From: Liolophura sinensis
Taxonomy: Eukaryota > Mollusca > Polyplacophora > Chitonida > Chitonidae
Length of the DNA stretch: 64,000 nucleotides
Reading direction: 5' to 3'
Assembly: GCF_032854445.1 (NCBI RefSeq)
Contig: NC_088303.1
Location: 15,195,501-15,259,500, forward strand
Position numbers and translations under genes: made by a program. Positions 25,701 to 37,789 of the stretch are shown here, piece by piece; positions within the stretch are counted from its first letter, which is position 1, and each line of letters begins with the position of its first letter. The notes beneath the pieces are model-generated. The model worked only from the letters and a program-made list of their open reading frames with translations, was not told the DNA's origin and ran no database searches.

Positions 25701-26704
25701 ATTTCACAAACCTTTACAACTTTAGCCCATTCTAATGTTTGGTATACATTTTATCCCGTGTCAGACAAAATACTCCGCTTTTCATTGGCCAACAGCTGTC
25801 ACGTGGGGTACAAATATATTCTCGAATCCTGCAGACGACATCAAATGTGTCTGCTGAGTAGGTTATTTCCTTTTGTTGGGTTGAAAATACAATGGTCACA
25901 GGGTTGAATCGATTAACCTAAACATCGGTCTTATGCATTGAATTGATGGGTTTTTGCAGGATAAATTTGTTACAGGGTTATTTAGTGATATGATACGATA
26001 GGCTAGGATATTGTGTCAGTAATCCTCACACTGGGCTTGGGTGACGCCTCGCTTACTCAATAATCCTCATATTGGTCGAGGCTTCCGATGTTTTTACACC
26101 CTATATTTGCTTATCCTATCACCGAGTAACCATGTAACTAACAGAATCCGCACGTTATCTGAATGTAACAAATGTCAAAACTGGAAAGGGCAAACCCATT
26201 TCTAACCACCGTTGAAAAGTTTGAACGGAATAGTCAACCTGACGTCCGACATATTTCATGCTCGAACTTAAGGCAAGGCTGTTTAGAAGATAAACTGTTG
26301 ATAACGAAATCAAATAACTATAGTATACTCAAGGCAAAAAATTCCCAACGAAAAGTCCCGTTGGAATAAATTTACGAATATTCAACACGTACCTTGCAGA
26401 AACACTTAAGGAATCCGAGTATACCGGATGTAAACACGGCTAGTTGTATAAAGACCAGTGGAATTGTCCACGTGAAATAGACAGGCAGCCATCCAGTGCT
26501 CTCTATATAAGTGTATAAGATTCCTGTCGGACGAGGCTAGTTGATCACATTTTACTTATATATTTACGTGAGTGATATGTTTATCGTCACAATTCACAAC
26601 GTGATTTAACTTTAAGTAAATTCTACATTTACGCCATTTACTACGCTATATGGGCAGATCCTTTGGTATCTCTGGAACTCATGATTGTGTCTAATTCTGC
26701 TTAA
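22711..26704. other. No gene supported
   Basis: About 4 kb. 24455-24560 and 24838-24935 are diverged copies of each other (agttttctgatctatgca / agttttgtgatcttcgca), a small local duplication. A 160-codon frame at 24823-25305 overlaps the second copy and has no recognisable domain. Other open frames (23795-24046, 25683-25907) are not recognisable. Confidence 0.4.
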
Positions 26705-26850
26705 CCCGTCTAGGTATTGTATATTCATCGTGTTGAATTAGATCACCACATTGGAAATTGGCCTTGCGATTGTTGACCAGGAACGTCTCTATTGGTTGAC
26801 GGCTGGCATGCGAATGTCTGTTTTGACACATAGATTCAAACATCTAGACA
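26705..26850 (+). repeat. Dispersed repeat family R2, internally deleted copy
   Basis: Joins the 'tcgtgttgaattagatcacc' start directly to the 'ggcatgcgaatgtctgtttt' end seen about 300 bp apart at 12745-13110. Confidence 0.6.
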
Positions 26851-27344
26851 CAGGCATAGATTTTTGCTGAGGACTGTTGATCCACAAAAGCCTTACAGGG
26901 TTGTAATGGTGTGTCTTATCTAATACTGTCAAATAATAATGATGCATTGTACCTTCGAACAATTGTCATAATAAGATAGACTAATCTAGAAAAATCACTA
27001 GGAGATAAACCTCTAAATGCCTCTTTTACCTTATGGCTATTGCTCTAATGCAGGAAAGATATGCCCTAAAGCGGAAACATCAGAGGTTTTCCAGACAAGA
27101 GACTTAAGCGCGTTGTCATAGCCATATTGTGAAATATTAATACGTGGAAGTCCGGAATTTTGTTTATACATGCGAGAGAAATACAACACTATTAGAGGAG
27201 GGAACAAAGCACACCGCTGTCATATAAGTCGAAAAATTCTTATCTTACATTCAAGAAATAAATACTATAGATTTCTCTCTTTAGCTATAAGATACACTCA
27301 AATATTATAGAGACTAACACATTCAGGTGGCCTGTTGATTAGCT
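26851..27344. other. No gene seen
   Basis: AT-rich spacer without recognisable features. Confidence 0.4.
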
Positions 27345-27535
27345 TGATAGCGCAGTACAAATGACCCAGCTAACTCTGACTTCCTCTCCGGTGGTACGTG
27401 GGAAGGTCTGTCAGCAACCAGAGGGTGGTTTTGCATTTCTCCCGGGCTCTTTCCTTTTTCCTCGCATCACAATGCTTGCCAACATAGCATAGTCAAATAT
27501 TGTTGAGTATGGTGTAAAACACAAATCAAATAGAT
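27345..27535 (+). repeat. SINE S1 copy
   Basis: Body blocks 'ggtacgtgggaaggtctgtc' and 'agcaacc' are followed by 'tcccgggctctttcc', a 'tcgcatcacaatgcttgcca' version of the conserved block, and 'gtaaaacacaaatcaaata'. Confidence 0.8.
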
Positions 27536-28206
27536 TCAGTGACCTCTAAAAAACACACTGCTGAGTTGAAAAATTTTAATAATCGCATTACAATACAGAT
27601 GACTCAAGAAGATAATAAGAAAACTAAACATTAAGTTATGTAACACAGTATTCTCGTATGGTTTAAATCGTCATCTAACCATAGCAACAGTGAAACCGAT
27701 AGACGTGTGATACTGTGATTTTCACCACTATTATGCTATATTCAAGCCTATTATCTAGAAGAAACAAGTGAATTGGAATAACGATGTTCTCCAATTCGCG
27801 ATAAGCATACACATGCAATAATTATGGATGAGCGGAATCGATTGTAGCAAAAAAGCTTTTGTAGTGGGCTAGATACACACACCTGAGTATATTTTATCAT
27901 CCATATAGTCACCATTGTACATTCCTCCCGTATACGTAAGCAAAGTGAAATAACAATGCTCCATTTGCACACAGTATACATTGAAGTCAATGTGCAATGT
28001 ATTTCTCAGTGTGTTTCCAGAATACCAGATGCAGACGTAATCAACACGTAACCGGTGAAATACGGCCTGTTGTCAATTTACCTCAGTTACGACTTTATTC
28101 TAACTGTTCATGTAAATGCTTTATAAGTAGAAAATTGAACGCCCCATAGCACCCATGACTTTTCCCAAGGTATCCACCCTGCTACAGACTACTGTCACGT
28201 CAGGCG
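27536..28206. other. No gene seen
   Basis: AT-rich spacer without recognisable features. Confidence 0.4.
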
Positions 28207-28278
28207 TTACGTTCTCATACCTCCACAACGTAACGTCCTCATACCTCCACAACGCCACGTCCTCATACCTCCACAATA
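28207..28278. repeat. 24-bp tandem repeat, 3 copies
   Basis: The unit is gtcctcatacctccacaacg plus four bases, repeated three times. Confidence 0.88.
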
Positions 28279-28864
28279 CATCGCCTCAGGATGTAGATGT
28301 ACATTTTTACACCACGAGATCTCTAAGTTTGGCGGCACTGGTTTTTGCTGAACGTTCATTACGGTCATCCAGGTTACAAGATAACAGTGGACATTGTGCA
28401 CTGACAAAAACACAAAGCCCAAACGTTTATGGTTGAACAAAAATAAAGAGAGGACAAATGTGCATTTGATTGTCTCTTCATATCATAGTTTAGCCAGCAG
28501 AAATCCCATAAAACCCATCTCAGTGACCTTCGCCAGTTGGTTTTGGATAGTTGTTCCACTATTTCAGAAAGCAAAAGGTATCATTTTTCATTCATCAGAA
28601 ATTGCCTTACAAAGTCATTCAGGCTATCTGAAAGATCAAAGCATCGGGAAATCCTGAACATTCGAGTAAATGGGCTGCTATAGTTCATTTCAGCTCATTC
28701 AGCCAGCACTCATTATGGAAATCTTTACTAATACGTAGTTTATGCCGGTACTTGCACCCTTACCTGCTGCACTGGGATATTAGTTCTACTGTCATCCAAC
28801 GTTTCCTTTTTGGCTAGCGTGCTGACGAAGCACAATGACCCAGTGGCCTCTCACCAGTGCGATC
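28279..28864. other. No gene seen
   Basis: Overlapping short open frames on both strands, none recognisable. Confidence 0.4.
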
Positions 28865-29020
28865 GCTTTTCAAGTACAAGTCCAGCTCAGGCTGGATTAC
28901 TCTCTGGTCCTACGTTTTTTGGTATGACAGCAACGTGCTGATGTTCGTATATTTTTCCCAGGGCCCTGCCGGGTTTTCTCCCACCATGAGGTTAGCCGCC
29001 GTGGTATAAGTGAAATATTC
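28865..29020 (+). repeat. SINE S1 copy
   Basis: Degenerate body ('agtccagctcaggctgga', 'gtcctacgtttt') with the 'gccctgccgggttttctccc' and 'gccgccgtggtataagtgaa' blocks; the A-rich tail is missing. Confidence 0.78.
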
Positions 29021-29160
29021 TAGGTCATCTAGGACCTTGAACCTTTGTTCGTTGGACTATGTTCATAGTGGACTGCTTAGGTGGCCTAATGTCAGATCAA
29101 ATCAAAGCGGTATTTAAAAACGGTACTTGTTGTTGTTAGAGCAAGGTAACAGAACTGGTT

Positions 29161-29203
29161 ACATACATACATACACAGATAGATAGATAGATAGATAGAT
29201 AGA
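29161..29203. repeat. (CATA)n-(GATA)n microsatellite at 5' end of LINE
   Basis: Short CATA repeats pass into about 6.5 GATA repeats (29178-29203) that abut the first base attributable to the LINE. A matching GATA tract is found at the LINE's other end (34730-34748). Confidence 0.9.
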
Positions 29204-29547
29204 GCTTTGGAGGTCAGACGTGTTGTCAGATCGCTCCATCTGTCAGGTTTCATTTCTCTGGATTTCCAGTGATTTCTTGTGTGTTTCTGATACTCACAGA
29301 TTTCTCTTGTCACGAGCTGTCGATTGATATAGTTTGTAGTCAGAAATTCCATATTTTTGACCAGTTTTTTGACGTTTTGGTGTTTGGCCAGCGTGGCCGG
29401 TGGGCCAGCCCGCGAGGCTTGGCTCGGGCACCGGTTGTCGTGGCCTGTGTTGGAGGCCTATACAGGTTACAGCATAGGACAGTGAACAAGGCCAGCTTGC
29501 CCGGTCGAGCTCCATTCATTCCGGGCTAGCAGGGCACACAAAGGCTT

Positions 29548-31107
29548 GTGTCACTAACAGGCAGCAAATTCGTGCACTCTTGCACGAAGTTCAGTTGCCA
29601 CTGGAATGCATGCTACCCGGCTGACACAGTTGAACGTGTCAGCCGGGTAGCTCCTTTGGGCGAGGCTTTATCATGGGTTGCAGGAACGCATCGGCACCGG
29701 ACCCAAAGTGTTGAGGGGTTTGGTCCACGTTACTGGGGATCTATGGAATGTCACTGTCGCCAATGAGGAGGTCAAGCAAAAACTACTTAATGAAGATCTG
29801 GTGCTTAATGGAGTAAACTGTCCGGTTTATGAAGTTGAGCAATCCAGAACTTTGGTTAAGGTGAAGAGCCCCTATGAGATTCCGGATGAACGGATAGGGG
29901 CTGCTCTCAAACAGTTTGGAACGGTGCACTCTGTCGAACGAGAATGCTACCCTGTTCGACAGAACCTTGCAAAATGGGGTTAGAAGAGTATGGATGAGCA
30001 ACATTTCGTCCACCATTCCTGAAGCCATATGGGTGGGAGCATCTTTTCGGTTACCAGTCTGGTACAGAGGGCATGTGCGAGCTTGTCACCTGTGTCAGGC
30101 GACAGACCACCTCAAAAATGGCTGCCCACTGAAAAACAAGTGTTTGATTTGCAAGCAAGAAGGTCATTTCCAAAAGAATTGTCTTCAAGATCTGGACACT
30201 GAGGGTAGCGACAATGGGACAAGTAGTGGAGATGAAGATGACATCGCAGTTGCGATGGATGATAATGGTAATGATAAGGACGATGGTAATAAGGACGACG
30301 AGGATATGAATAATGATGATCAAGACAATGAGCAGGAAGATAATGACGGAAAGGATGACAGTGATGATGACACGGATGATAGTAATGAGGCTGAGGATGA
30401 TTGTGAAATGGTTAATGGGGATACGGATGGTGGACAGGAGAGTAGCAATGATGTAGTGGGTAATGATGATAAAAATGAGGTAAATGAGGCCGGGAAGGAT
30501 AAAGATGCTATGGATAATGGTAAGGACGGGCAGGAGGGTGGTAGGGGGTAAAGAGGAGAAAAATGATGTGGACAAAAATGCAGATGATGGTATTTCATCA
30601 GTTTCTAGCCAGGTCAAACAGGAGGAAGCATCGTTGGGTTTCACAGAACCGTTGGTTCCGTACAACTCGACCGGTCAGTCTGCCGAGCAAGACTCTTCAC
30701 AAGACTTGTGGAGTCAGCCATTTACCTGTTCCCAGCCAGTTGCAAAACAAGATGTAAATGAGTCCTTATGGAGCACCGCTTCAGAGGCCATTTTTGTAGA
30801 CACCCCAAAAGTTAGCGGCATTGAAGCCTCTGGATCGGTTATCCCCATGGACGACAAGACGTCGGAAATGGTTGATTCCGCTCCGGGAGAAGACCTAGAC
30901 GAGTCAATGCCGGCATATGCTAACGATCAAGGCGAGGTTTTAGTCCCTGTCTCCACTTCTTTAGGAGTCCATTATCGGACCATGCGCCGCGACTCAAAAA
31001 TTTAGAAAGTCAGGAAACAGAGGAAAGTAATTTACCTCTCCAAGGAGGACTTTGCTGCACGCAAGTCTGCTGTGTACAAGAAGTCGAGAAAAACAAAACT
31101 TAAATAG
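29548..31107 (+). pseudogene. LINE ORF1 (gag-like, zinc-knuckle protein), frameshifted
   Basis: ORF1 proteins of this group bind the element RNA. Readable segments lie in different frames. The first, from about 29548 up to a shift near 29675, precedes a conserved N-terminal region (LVHVTGDLWNVTVAN, then NGVNCPVYEVEQSRTLVKV). A shift at about 29970 leads into two zinc knuckles, CHLCQATDHLKNGC (from 30084) and CLICKQEGHFQKNC (from 30141), both CX2CX4HX4C. A strongly acidic Asp-rich stretch follows at 30190-30540, then a shift near 30545, a Ser/Gln-rich region and, after another shift near 31005, a basic end finishing at the TAG 31105-31107. The true start is uncertain because of the frameshift near 29675. 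ORF2 begins 8 bp downstream. Antisense open frames of 204 and 92 codons here are shadows of the acidic tract. Confidence 0.85.
29612..29651. repeat. Perfect 16-bp GC-rich hairpin in LINE ORF1 region
   Basis: gctacccggctgacac (29612-29627) and its exact reverse complement (29636-29651) are separated by an 8-nt loop. A frameshift in ORF1 lies about 25 bp downstream. Confidence 0.85.
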
Positions 31108-31114
31108 ATCCATA

Positions 31115-34100
31115 ATGGCTCTGAATGTTGTTTGCTTTCGGATTGGAAGCAATTTTCCCTTTGCCATACCTTCAGGTCATTAAAAGCAGATGTTGCTTTT
31201 CTACAAGAGACGCACTTTACTGACGTCAATGACGTAACTCGGTTTGAAACAGCTGTGAAAGGGAAAGTTTTTTCCTCTTCTGGCTCGAATCATAGAGCGG
31301 GCACGGCTATTGTGTTTCTTGCTTCTTTCCTCGCCTCGGGGACCATAGTGTCATCTGTCACTGATCCCGGTGGTCGAGGCGGAGGTCAAGGTTGAGGCGG
31401 AGTATTCAGGCTTTGATTTTACGTTTTTCGCCGTACATGCACCAACATATGTTCCTGACCGTCGTCGGTTTTTCCAAGGTCTAGAAAGTGTTCTGGGTTA
31501 TTCAAACACCAATGTCTTCCTGGCCGGAGATATCAATTGCGTCTTAGATCCCCTAATAGATAGGCGAAGCACGGCCGCGGTAGCTTCTGATTCGTCTACT
31601 GCTCCCTTGGCAACTTTGATAAAAACATATTCTCTGTCGGATACTTTTAGGTTCCTTCATCCTGATGCCCATGAATACACTTGGACCTCGCCAACTAGTG
31701 CGCACTCTTCGCGTCTGGATAGAGTGTATTGTAGCAAGGATCTCCTTGGACATCTGGTTCATGCAGGTCATGAACCCACTGCCATGTCTGATCATACTAT
31801 GGTCACAGCCAAATTTGATTCAGGGGATTGGGTAGAGAAAGGTCCGGGGTTCTGGAAGCTCAACGTCAGCCTTTTGAATGACGAAGAGTTTCACAATAAC
31901 ATGCGAGATTATTTTGCCGCTTGGATGTTAGAGAGGGATTCTTTTAGGTCCGCTGCTGAATTCTGGGAGGAGGGTAAATCTGGGCTTAAGCGGGTGGCAC
32001 TGTCGTACAGTAGGGCTAGGGCACGTCGCCCTAAACGGGCTCAATGTAAACTGCTGAAGGATTACAACAAGGTCTCTAAAAGAGTTAGTGATGGGGAGAC
32101 CCATCTAGTTGACCTGTTGGAAGTGCGGGCTGGTGAGCAACAGGCTTATAAAGCAGCCGCCGTTCGTTCCAGAGTCAAGTGGCAGTTGGAAGGCGAGAAC
32201 CCCACTCGCTATTTTTGTTCTTTGGAGAAGTCGCGTGCTACTGAAAAACTTATCCGCGAAGTAGCAACTCCTGATGGCCGTTCAGTCCGGTCCACCAAGG
32301 ATTTATTGCAGGCCACATTCGATTTCTACCAGAGCCTCTTCACCTCAGAGGGAGTTGAGAGAAATTGCATGGAGGAGTTGATCTCCCAGATCTCCCAGAT
32401 CTTGCCTCCTCAGGAGGCGCGATCTGTGAACAGCCGTTCACCTTGGATGAGCTGCATTCTGCAGCAAAATCCATGACGCTGAACAAGTCCCCCTGTATCG
32501 ATGGTCTTCCTGTGGAACTGTATTTGGCTTTCTGGGATGTGCTAGGCCCTATCCTGCTGGACGTTGCCAACGAGGCTTTTGAGGCAGGGGTGAGTTGACC
32601 GATTCAATGCAGCAGGCTCTTGTCAGGCTTGTTCACAAGCGGGGGCCAAAAGAGGACCTGCGCAATTGGAGGCCGATTTCACTCTTGTGTGCCGATTATA
32701 AGCTGGTCGAACATGAGGATATCGAGGCGGCAATCATAAGCGTTGATAACGAAAAGGCTTTCGATCGTTTGAAATGGGCTTTTATGCACAAAGTGTTGGA
32801 GCGGATGGGGTTCGGGCCTGTTTATTGTAAATGGGTCCGGCTTCTTTACAAGTCCCCTGGTAAGTCGTGTAATGGTGAATGGTTTTATTGGTGACCCTGT
32901 TCTCCTCTAGCGTGGAGTTCGCCAGGGCTGTCCTCTGTCTCCTCTGCTTTACGTTCTGGTCGCAGAGGTTCTTGGAGTGGTTGTGAGGTCTTCTGACATG
33001 AAGGGAGTGAGAGTCCCTGATGTCGAAGAACCGATCAAAATCTCCCAGTATGCCGACGACGCATCTCTCTTCGTGGGAGATGATGAAGACTTCCACATTG
33101 CCGAGACGATCTTGAACAAGTACCAGAAAGCGTCTGGCTGCAAAGTCAACAGATCCAAGTCAAAAGGGTTATTCTTGGGTGCTTGGAAGGGTCGTGCTGT
33201 TACTCCTTTGGGTATTGAATGGTCACTGGATCACGTCAAACTCTTGGGGGTAAAACAAGGTGCAAAAAACGCGCCTTCTGTTAACTGGAATGACTGCATC
33301 CAGAAGGTCGGCAGCACCCTCAAGGGGTGGAGCAAGAGAGGCCTGAGCATTGTTGGGCGAGTCCTTGTATTAAACTTGCTGGCAATGTCGAAATTGTGGT
33401 ATGTTGCCTCAGTTTTTGACTTGCCGGCGGATAAGGAGCACACATTAGTTTGGATGTGTCGGGATTTTTTGTGGAAGAGTAAAAAGCCTGTGGTCTCTTC
33501 AAAAGTTTGTACCCTTCCCAAGGCAAGTGGAGGTCTAGGCCTCGTAGATATCCCCAAGAAGGTTCAGTCCTTAAAGCTGGCCGGAGGCTTGTGGCGTCGA
33601 AAAGTGAACCCCACGCTGTGGTTGATTTTTTTCCGGCTGCTTAAAGCTCCAACGCGTTTCAGTTCTCTTCCTCGGTGGTACTTCGACCATCTGAAAACCT
33701 TCTTTGAGCTGAAACGGACTGAGGCTGATCCGGTTTCGTGGCAGGAAGCTCTGGATCAGCTTTTGTATGGAAATCCCCTAATTTTGGGAGAGGGTGGAAG
33801 ACCCTTGATGCCTGGTAAGACGGCCACGCCCAGTATCTGGCGATTGTCGGATATTGTGGATGGAGGCACCAGAGTGTGGCTGGCCTTGGAGTCGGTCAAT
33901 TGGCGTCACCTAGCAGCTGTGCGAAGGGCAATACCGAAGGCATGGTTCAATCTGCCGGATACTGTCAAGAATCCCAGCTGGACGAGGAATCAAGTTAATC
34001 AACAGGACCTTTCTCAGCTTTCCTCCAGGAGATGGTATCGGATCCTTCTGGTGGATAACAACGTAACCCCCGCCGGAGTCCAGAAGTGGGAACAGTTGGG

Positions 34101-34613
34101 TTCGGTGCGATCGTCCTGGAGGAACTTGTTTTTATCGCTCTGGAAGTCTGGGGTAGACAACCGAGCTAAGGAGGCTGTTTGGCTGCTGTGGAACAGACAG
34201 TGGTGGGTCGGGCATAAGTTAGTCCGAGCAGGACTGTCTGCATCTGCCGACTGTCCTTTGTGCTCGTCTCAGGACGAGACCGTAGAACACCTTATGTGGC
34301 ATTGCCCGGTTGCGTCCAGCATGTGGCAGATGTTGGAACGGACAATTGGGCGCCTCCTTGGACGAGGGTTCTCGTTCAGCCTGGAAGATGTGTTGTGGGG
34401 GGACTTGAGACAAGTGCCGCCTTCATTGAACCCGGTCGTCAGAGATCAGGTGTTTCTTTGTCAATTTGGAGGCACGTGGTAGCACACAATCACGTGATCG
34501 ACTATCTTAAGGTGGTGCCCAGCCTTTTCCACAGGGACCTGCAGTACCACTTGCTGAGTGTTTTTGAACGGCATCGCAGGCTCGGAAAGTTGGCGACATT
34601 CAAGACCACCTAG
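31115..34613 (+). pseudogene. LINE ORF2 (APE endonuclease / reverse transcriptase), frameshifted and internally deleted
   Basis: ATG at 31115 opens MALNVVCF, typical of APE endonuclease starts. The endonuclease shows FLQETHF (about 31200), the GDIN block (about 31530), LDRVYCS (about 31717) and SDHTMV (about 31788). The RT shows LNKSPCIDGLP (about 32485), NWRPISLLCADYKL (about 32665), DNEKAFDRL (about 32745), RGVRQGCPLSPLLYVL (from 32911) and the catalytic YADD at 33049-33060. The zinc finger CPLC..H..C follows at about 34252-34310, and the TAG is at 34611-34613. Between ADYKLV and EAAII the family normally has several tens more residues; here that part of the palm/fingers is deleted. Breaks: shifts near 31140, 31375, 32450, 32590, 32880 and 34455, and an in-frame TAG at 32908-32910 just before RGVRQGC. 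About 1,165 codons, slightly short for the group, as expected from the deletion. Confidence 0.9.
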
Positions 34614-34729
34614 TGTCGCAATTCTATTCTTTGCGTTCTGCGGAACGGCAGGCCCGTTGTCCAATTTTAATCTTGCAATTGTTCGTGACCTGGTGTCATA
34701 ACTTCACGTTTTCAGCAGATCCGCCTATT

Positions 34730-34748
34730 TAGATAGATAGATAGATAG
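34730..34748. repeat. GATA microsatellite at 3' end of LINE
   Basis: About 4.5 TAGA units directly following the LINE 3' UTR, same phase and strand as the 29178-29203 tract. Confidence 0.9.
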
Positions 34749-35636
34749 TCGATTCTCTAAACAAAATTCCCTACAACGCCCATGAACACATCCGTGGATG
34801 GTTTTCTTTCCAGTCTATCTTTGAGTTAAATATAAAAATATAACCTCATGAATTATTCTGTTTGACGACCAATGTCAGCCATTCTGATAAGCTGCTGACT
34901 GAGTGGGCTCGCCAGTTCTTGTGGAGGATTGCTCTTTAGCTGAGATTCTATTACTGAACTATAGTTCACATCCAAAGAGACGGGGGCTGATACTACGTTA
35001 CTTCAAAATGTAAGTGTGCAGTCTAATAAGTAAAGATCGAAATCTACTTTTTGTCATATGGAAAGTAGTCGCCACTAGAGCGATTATCTATTTACCGTAT
35101 ACGTAGTTGCAATCGGTGTATCCTACAGTGGATAGAATCGCCGCTATACCGTCTCAGGTCCTTTCTCCATAACACTATTCAATGTATTCAACTTCAGTGT
35201 GTTTTAAAAGCCGTCACAGTGTTAATGGTCCTCAAAATGATAGCCGGTTGATGCAGCCACACAGTTCACCATAACCTTGTTTCCCACATGTCTTCCTGTT
35301 CCCTAGAAATATATTTTCTGTGTAATAAAACTATCAGTTCTAAATAGTTCAACAAATCAACAGTGTGACGAGAAAATGTTTGCTAATAACATGCAGTTCA
35401 CGTATACCTATACTGGCTCATGACAGCTTGACAGCTTGTGACTACATTTGTATTTTTCGATTGCTCGTTTGGAAAGATTTTTCTCTCCATGTTTTATTCC
35501 GTGTTATAAATATTTTCAACACAGCATCCCATTAACATGCTTCATGATTCTGATATTGCCGTTAATATCTGTGATATTACTGTAATATTGATCCCGACAA
35601 GCCAGCTTTCTTCGCCCATAAATAGGCCGACATGGG
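34749..35636. other. No gene seen
   Basis: AT-rich spacer without recognisable features. Confidence 0.4.
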
Positions 35637-37105
35637 AAATGGGGAATTCTTGAGTATAACGGTAAAGAACAAATAAAGAACAAGACAACAACTGGCTAAA
35701 ACATATTTCAATCGAAAGTAGAAATCGCAAGCTTTCTAAATAGTATCATACTTTATTAATTTAATGAGATCTCCTCGAATAACATTTAGAACAAAATGAC
35801 AACACTGCACAAATGGCTGGCGTGAATTGAGACGGATATCTTGAGAATTTTTTCCAATCAAACACGTTGCTGTCAGATTGCACGGCCTAAGCTGTGACGT
35901 ACCCTGTACCCATTCACTCCATGAAGTGGCATATGATAACTCAGAAGTACTGCATAGGACATAATTTTGAAACCGTTTACAACGATTTAGTTACGAGTAG
36001 CCGAAGGAATATTTTAAACAGTGTTTAATTGTGGGACAGGTCTGTGTCATTTACAGACCACCACAGAAATCAGTTGATTTACAAGCCTTGTAATCTTCAA
36101 CGACGGTATCACAAATTATGTCAGACAGTAACATACCGTCTGGGCTCAAAAAACGCATTAATCTTTCCTGTAGACCCTAGGCCTACTTAGACACGCTCTT
36201 CATATTATACAAATACATTTTGTGTCGTTCATTTAACCATTTAGCCAGCAGTTTCCAAATAACAAATATCGGAGTGAGTGAAAAATTCCTGAGGGATGCT
36301 GACGGTTTGTAGGAATGACGAGACGGCATCTCACCGGACAATGCTTAAATTAATTAATTCTTATCGTATACTTATTTATTCTCTGAATTTATTAGAATTG
36401 AAGAATTTAAATTTCCCCCCTTTGTCTTTCTCGCATACAACGATGATTTTCTCACCTGTTTTTCTTTATAAAATATAGTAAAATTATTGAAACACAGCAT
36501 TCAAGCCGAGGGGCTTTCTCTGAATTCCGCGATAAATAGATCAGTAAAGCTCTCATCTTAGAAGCCACCACCACAAAACTAAAGCATAAAATTCAGCTGA
36601 AGTCGAATGCCTAGACCAGCCTCTGTGTGGCTTAGATTTATTTCTATTTGTTTCAGAATTGAGCCATTAATCTAGTTGTATAACAATCCTATTGTAATTT
36701 TAGGCTACGACGTGAGCCAGGAATACCACCAGCAATACATCTACAGGTTACTTAAACTGTAAATGATATAGCGGGCTTACTTGTATCAACAGTTCAAGCA
36801 GTGGGAGATATATTCTTCCAGTGTGTCCAGTTTCTGAGAAAGCTATTTATCACTTGGACCTTCATCGCCGAAGTCTACAACTTTTATCTGCCACACGCTA
36901 CCGCTTTGGCCATAATACTTCGACTTCGACTTCAGAGAGCTAGAGTAAACGTGACGTCACCTTGCTGTCGATAATGGAAAGTTTCACTAAACTTTTACTA
37001 GGTTGAAAAAATCTAAAAAAATGTTTAATGCAGGTTTAAGATGCTTTGAATGGTAGTCTTTCGGTGGACATAAAAGTTAGACAGGTTCTGTCTTTCACTT
37101 TAAAT
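35637..37105 (+). repeat. 1.5-kb dispersed repeat R3, copy 2
   Basis: Same-orientation relative of 9820-11375, 25.8 kb away. Collinear over its length with frequent small indels, including 'agctgtgacgtaccctgtac' inserted relative to copy 1 near 35890. Function unknown. Confidence 0.8.
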
Positions 37106-37174
37106 AAAGAAATATATATCATCACCAAATCTTACCAAATTATCAAGTACCTGTAGCTATTTACTTTTTGTTAC

Positions 37175-37408
37175 ATTTATTCCTTTGATTGGTGTTTTAC
37201 ACGGTACTTAAGAATATATACGACGGCGGCCAGCATGATGGGAGGAAACCGGACATAGCCCGGGGGAATTCCACGACCATCCACATGTTACTGTCAGATC
37301 TTCTCAGAGGATGCCGGGCACGAACTCACAGCGACCGCCTCTGTGATAGGCTCCTGGGTCATTATTTGCGATGGCACGCTTAACCACCTCGGCCATGGAG
37401 GCCCCCTG
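37175..37408 (-). repeat. SINE S1, full-length copy with tRNA-like head
   Basis: Read on the minus strand it starts with a tRNA Leu/Ser-like A-box region (atggccgaggtggttaagcg) and a weak B-box (gtgagttcgtgcccg). It continues through the conserved S1 body (atggtcgtggaattcccccg; tcatgctggccgccgtcgta) and ends 'gtaaaacaccaatcaaagg'. This copy shows that S1 is a tRNA-derived SINE. It is too degenerate to be a functional tRNA gene. Confidence 0.85.
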
Positions 37409-37789
37409 AAATCTTGAATACGGCATTCCAGTGTACGAGGCATGCAGCAATGTGAACATGACCATTAGAAATTAGGGTTACAGATAACCGCTGCTGCCTT
37501 ACATAATTCAGAGAACAACGACCATTATAATTCATACATGTAAGGCTTATCTTGGTTAAATATGATTGTAATTCAGTATTTATCATTACGTATTCCTTCT
37601 GGCTAAACAATTAAATTAAACAGTCAGGCCAACACCTAATTAACGCTCGGCATAATGATATTCATCAGGAACAAAAATCGCGTCAATCAAACAGCTGGGT
37701 CATGCAGAAAGTCAGTTTTCCACGTGACATGGAAGGAACGCCCTATATATAACAAGGTTACCTTGCCGGAAAGAACACTAAATCACTAG
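37409..37789. other. No gene seen
   Basis: Spacer without recognisable features. Confidence 0.4.

Larger units (their letters stand above)
29204..34729 (+). mobile_element. Tx1/L1-like non-LTR retrotransposon (LINE), near full length, inactive
   Basis: About 5.5 kb with the order 5' UTR, ORF1 with two CCHC zinc knuckles, ORF2 with APE-type endonuclease, reverse transcriptase and a C-terminal CCHC zinc finger, and a short 3' UTR. This architecture fits the Tx1 branch of the L1 clade. The element is bounded by GATA microsatellite on both sides. That pattern could mean insertion into a GATA tract, or that the element carries a GATA 3' tail. At least nine frameshifts or stops and a deletion inside the RT make it non-autonomous. 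No obvious target-site duplication other than the GATA repeats is visible. Confidence 0.9.

Noticed and set aside
30051-30665. Antisense open frame of 204 codons rich in Ile, Thr and Val
   Set aside because: Mirror of the Asp-rich acidic tract of LINE ORF1.
37300-37408. tRNA gene on the minus strand
   Set aside because: A-box-like region present, but the B-box is degenerate and no cloverleaf is evident; it is the head of SINE S1.
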